The position numbers and the translations under genes were made by a program. A stretch of 7,842 nucleotides of DNA from Pseudorhodobacter antarcticus. GTDB taxonomy: Bacteria > Pseudomonadota > Alphaproteobacteria > Rhodobacterales > Rhodobacteraceae. How positions within the stretch are numbered: the first letter of the stretch is position 1; each line of letters starts with the position of its first letter. The stretch lies in NCBI GenBank assembly GCA_945897655.1, contig CAMDHB010000149.1, positions 1 through 7,842 on the forward strand, in the 5' to 3' direction. Under the pieces are notes generated by a model. The model saw only the letters and a program-made list of their open reading frames with translations. It was not told where the DNA came from and did not search any database. Shown piece by piece: positions 6,293-7,842 of the stretch.

Positions 6293-7037
6293 GACACGCA
6301 TTCTCTTGTTGGGCGGCACGACCGAGGCCAGCCTTTTGGCCCGCGCCCTTGCCGATGCGGGTTTGGATGCGGTGTTTTCCTATGCCGGGCGCACGGCGGA
6401 CCCGGTGGGCCAGCCCCTGCCCCAGCGAATTGGCGGCTTTGGCGGGGTCGAGGGTCTGCGCGCCTATCTGATGCGGGAAAAGATCACTCATGTCGTGGAT
6501 GCAACCCATCCCTTTGCCGCGCAGATGAGCAGCCATGCGGTGGAGGCGACGGGAAGTGACATCCCGCTGATTGCCCTGCAGCGGTTGCCGTGGCAGGCCA
6601 CGCCGCAGGACCGTTGGACCACCGTGGCGGATATGGCGGCGGCGGTTGATGCCTTGCCTGATGCCGCCACACGGGTGTTTCTGGCCATCGGTCGCCAGCA
6701 TGTCGACGCCTTTGCCCGTGCGCCCCAGCACCATTATCTGCTGCGGCTGGTGGATCAGCCGGTCACTGCGGTTGCGCTGCCCAATGCCGAAATTGTCATA
6801 TCCCGCGGGCCCTTCCGGGTGGAAGATGATCTGGAATTGATGCGTCAATATGGTGTCCAGACCATTGTCGCCAAGAATTCCGGCGGTGTCGGCGCGCGGG
6901 CCAAGATTGATGCCGCGCGGATGCTGAGGCTGCCGGTGATCATGATTGACCGCCCCGCCCTGCCCGACCGCGCCACCTGTGAAACGGTGGCCGAGGTGAT
7001 GGAGTGGCTGGGTCATCCCACGCTCCGCGGGGTGTAG
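6291..7037 (+). CDS. cobK: CobK, precorrin-6A reductase
   Basis: This 248-residue NADPH-dependent enzyme reduces precorrin-6A to precorrin-6B. It shows LLLGGTTEA (5-13), YAGRTADP (31-38), RIGGFGG (46-52), DATHPFAAQ (70-78), SRGPF (171-175) and AKNSGGVGA (194-202), all typical of CobK/CbiJ. It is the only plus-strand gene in the window. Its ATG lies in the same CATG as the cobL ATG, and its last 25 bp overlap the end of cobJ, so the whole gene is antisense to any transcript running from cobJ into cobL. Upstream in-frame ATGs at 6267 and 6270 (MMDNQASA) have no good Shine-Dalgarno; the chosen ATG has only a weak AGG about 8 nt upstream but gives the family N-terminus. Its promoter would have to lie inside cobL; I could not identify one. 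Confidence 0.96.
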   Translation: MTRILLLGGTTEASLLARALADAGLDAVFSYAGRTADPVGQPLPQRIGGFGGVEGLRAYLMREKITHVVDATHPFAAQMSSHAVEATGSDIPLIALQRLPWQATPQDRWTTVADMAAAVDALPDAATRVFLAIGRQHVDAFARAPQHHYLLRLVDQPVTAVALPNAEIVISRGPFRVEDDLELMRQYGVQTIVAKNSGGVGARAKIDAARMLRLPVIMIDRPALPDRATCETVAEVMEWLGHPTLRGV

Positions 7038-7747
7038 ACATGCCGCCCGACGCGGCGGGTGGCGGAATTGCCCAAGATCACGACGGTGCGCATGTCGGCC
7101 ATTTCGGGTTGGGCTTCGGCAAGGGTTACGGTGATGATCTGCTGATCGGGGGTTGAAACGGCGCGGGCAAAGCTGATCAGGCGGGTTGGCTCACATTCCT
7201 GGCGCAAAGTGTGCAGGACGTGGGTAAAGGTATCGGGGCGGCTGGCCGAGCGCGGATTGTAAAAGGCCATGGCGAGATCGGCCTGTGCAGCAAGGCGCAA
7301 GCGGCGTTCGATGAGGGACCAAGGTTTCAGGTTATCGGACAGGTTTATGGCGCAGAAATCGTGGCCCAAGGGTGCGCCGATGGCGGAGGCGGCGGCCAGC
7401 ATCGCAGTGATACCAGGCAGAACGCGGATGTCCACATCCACGAATTCTGGCGCAGCCTCGACCGCTTCGAAAATGGCTGAGGCCATGGCGAATACGCCGG
7501 GGTCACCTGAGGAAACGACGACAACCCGTTGACCTGACTGGGCCATTTGCAGGGCATGGGTTGCACGGTCCAATTCGACCCGGTTGTCAGTGGCATGCAG
7601 GGTCAGCCCCGGACGAGGTGCCACGCGGGCGACATAGGGGATGTAGCCCACGATATCGGTGGCGTCAGCCAAAGCGGCGGTAACCTCGGGGGTCACCATG
7701 GCTGCAGCACCGGGGCCAAGTCCTGCGATGACCACCCAGCCCGTCAT
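7013..7747 (-). CDS. cobJ: CobJ, precorrin-3B C17-methyltransferase
   Basis: This 244-residue cytoplasmic SAM methyltransferase methylates precorrin-3B at C17 and drives ring contraction, forming precorrin-4. Motifs in order are VVIAGLGPG (5-13), GYIPYV (34-39), VVVVSSGDPGVFAMA (75-89), PGITAMLAAASAIGAPLGHDF (111-131), AINLSDNLKPW (133-143), FYNPRS (162-167), VSTPDQ (197-202) and a C-terminal VVILGNSATRR (222-232). These are diagnostic for CobJ/CbiH. The length is that of the plain single-domain form, without the extra domain some homologues carry. The start overlaps the cobI stop as ATGA. The last 25 bp overlap the end of cobK on the other strand, so the C-terminus (residues after about 237) is encoded by DNA that codes on both strands. 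Confidence 0.96.
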   Translation of the reverse strand: MTGWVVIAGLGPGAAAMVTPEVTAALADATDIVGYIPYVARVAPRPGLTLHATDNRVELDRATHALQMAQSGQRVVVVSSGDPGVFAMASAIFEAVEAAPEFVDVDIRVLPGITAMLAAASAIGAPLGHDFCAINLSDNLKPWSLIERRLRLAAQADLAMAFYNPRSASRPDTFTHVLHTLRQECEPTRLISFARAVSTPDQQIITVTLAEAQPEMADMRTVVILGNSATRRVGRHVYTPRSVG

Positions 7748-7842
7748 CCCTCACCCCCCGGGCGGCGACCGTGGCCGTGGACCATGACAATCGAGAAATA
7801 GCCGCATTCGCTGTGCGGATAATCGGCAAGCCGCCCGACCTT
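7744..7842 (-). CDS. cobI: CobI, precorrin-2 C20-methyltransferase, C-terminal tail only
   Basis: An open minus-strand frame enters from the right edge and ends in TGA at 7746-7744, giving 32 residues. The core GYFSIVMVHG matches the C-terminal pattern YFS(I/M)xLVxG of CobI, which methylates precorrin-2 at C20. A stop overlapping the cobJ ATG as ATGA, and position directly before cobJ, fit the common cobI-cobJ order. The tail after HGHG (RRPGGEG) is not distinctive. Only about an eighth of a ~240-residue protein is visible, so the name rests on this short match and on context. Confidence 0.75.
   Translation of the reverse strand, partial: KVGRLADYPHSECGYFSIVMVHGHGRRPGGEG

Noticed and set aside
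6285..7016. 243-codon minus-strand open frame opposite cobK, which would fill the gap between cobJ and cobL
   Set aside because: It would make the minus strand continuous, but its product shows no known motif, while the plus strand encodes a full CobK with all its signatures.

Overview
The window is a segment of an aerobic (late cobalt insertion) cobalamin biosynthesis cluster. Gene content (cobF, cobK, cobE, a fused cobL, DUF1636 and riboswitch-linked cbtBA), high GC and tight gene packing point to an alphaproteobacterium, most likely of the Rhodobacterales (Paracoccus/Rhodobacter/roseobacter type). I infer this from gene content and protein style, not from a database search.

Layout: every gene except cobK is on the minus strand, so the cluster reads from right to left. 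At the right edge is the C-terminal tail of cobI (7744-7842), then cobJ (7013-7747). Next comes cobK on the plus strand (6291-7037). It is wedged between cobJ and cobL and overlaps both, by 25 bp tail to tail with cobJ and by 2 bp head to head with cobL. The minus-strand run resumes with cobL, cobE, cobM, cobB, cobA and a small four-cysteine DUF1636 protein, ending at 1654. A gap of about 315 bp follows (1340-1653). It holds a complete cobalamin riboswitch aptamer (about 1386-1553) and a short hairpin next to the Shine-Dalgarno site of cbtB. The riboswitch heads a second unit, cbtB, cbtA and cobF, and cobF runs off the left edge.

How the genes work together: CobA makes precorrin-2 and CobI makes precorrin-3A. 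A CobG or CobZ enzyme, not in this window, makes precorrin-3B. CobJ, CobM, CobF, CobK and CobL then carry the ring through precorrins 4, 5, 6A, 6B and 8. CobH (not here) gives hydrogenobyrinate, which CobB amidates to the a,c-diamide, the substrate for cobalt chelation by CobNST (not here). CbtAB is the predicted cobalt importer that supplies the metal. All seven adjacent same-strand pairs other than cbtB/cbtA and the two units divided by the riboswitch or by cobK are joined by the same 4-bp ATGA stop/start overlap, which suggests translational coupling.

I find no mobile element, CRISPR array, tRNA or rRNA. I see no clearly undescribed system. The points most worth following up are the antisense cobK inside an otherwise continuous operon, the DUF1636 protein of unknown role, and the riboswitch control of a biosynthetic gene (cobF) together with the cobalt importer.
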